From an uncultured Candidatus Planktophila sp. (GTDB lineage: Bacteria; Actinomycetota; Actinomycetes; Nanopelagicales; Nanopelagicaceae), in NCBI GenBank assembly GCA_937975715.1, contig CALJUA010000120.1:1-6086 (forward strand): a stretch of DNA of 6,086 bases. The letters are read 5' to 3'. The notes beneath the pieces were generated by a model that searched no databases, was not told the origin of the DNA, and worked only from the letters and a program-made list of their open reading frames with translations. Below are positions 6,056 through 6,086 of the stretch, in pieces. The first letter of the stretch is position 1. Each line of letters begins with the position of its first letter. A program made the position numbers and the translations under genes.

Positions 6056-6086
6056 ATGCATACATACGCCTATCTAGGGCCTGCGG
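6056..6086 (+). CDS. pheA: Prephenate dehydratase, 5' end only
   Basis: Only ten complete codons and one base lie in the window, reading MHTYAYLGPA with the next codon starting G. The YAYLGPAG opening is the recognisable start of the prephenate dehydratase catalytic domain, which converts prephenate to phenylpyruvate in phenylalanine synthesis. The call rests on this short match alone. The phosphodiesterase ends 12 bases upstream on the same strand, and a -10-like box lies 6 bases before the ATG. The rest of the protein, including any ACT regulatory domain, is outside the window. Confidence 0.75.
   Translation, partial: MHTYAYLGPA

Noticed and set aside
1..6086. tRNA, rRNA, CRISPR, insertion sequence, integration site or riboswitch
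   Set aside because: About 98% of the window is accounted for by conserved genes, the largest gap is 53 bases, and no repeat or structural pattern of these types was seen.

Overview
The window looks like a compact, streamlined actinobacterial chromosome. The lineage evidence is the gene set: a CrgA-type divisome protein beginning MPKSKLRKK, a PASTA-domain kinase of the PknB family, its PP2C partner, and an EtfD-like membrane Fe-S reductase. This combination is characteristic of Actinomycetota. The moderate GC by eye (well below Mycobacterium or Streptomyces) and very tight packing fit freshwater acI/Nanopelagicales-like Actinobacteria. That placement is inference. Only 136 of 6086 bases lie outside genes (about 98% coding), and no gene-free stretch exceeds 53 bases.

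Layout. 1-2026 (-): 5' three-quarters or more of an EtfD-like protein, truncated by the window edge. 2080-2343 (-): crgA. 2372-2995 (+): trpG/pabA glutamine amidotransferase subunit, divergent from crgA. 2996-4540 (-): pknB, converging on trpG with directly abutting stop codons. 4537-5313 (-): pstP, upstream of pknB with a 4-base ATGA overlap. 5357-6043 (+): cytosolic glycerophosphodiester phosphodiesterase, divergent from pstP. 6056-6086 (+): first ten codons of a probable pheA (prephenate dehydratase).

How the genes work together. PstP and PknB form a Ser/Thr phosphatase-kinase pair, translated from one message; in actinobacteria such pairs control peptidoglycan synthesis and division. CrgA acts in the same process at the septum. 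TrpG/PabA and PheA belong to chorismate-derived metabolism, and EtfD feeds electrons from electron-transfer flavoprotein into the quinone pool. The crgA-trpG-pknB-pstP order matches the mycobacterial near-origin cluster, but the genes that usually sit between pknB and pstP (pknA, pbpA, rodA) are absent here.

No mobile element, CRISPR array, RNA gene or clearly novel system is visible. The most notable features are the reduced kinase/phosphatase locus with a membrane-free PstP, and a repeated promoter layout: five genes have a TANNNT -10-like box 6-7 bases before the start codon, which predicts leaderless mRNAs.
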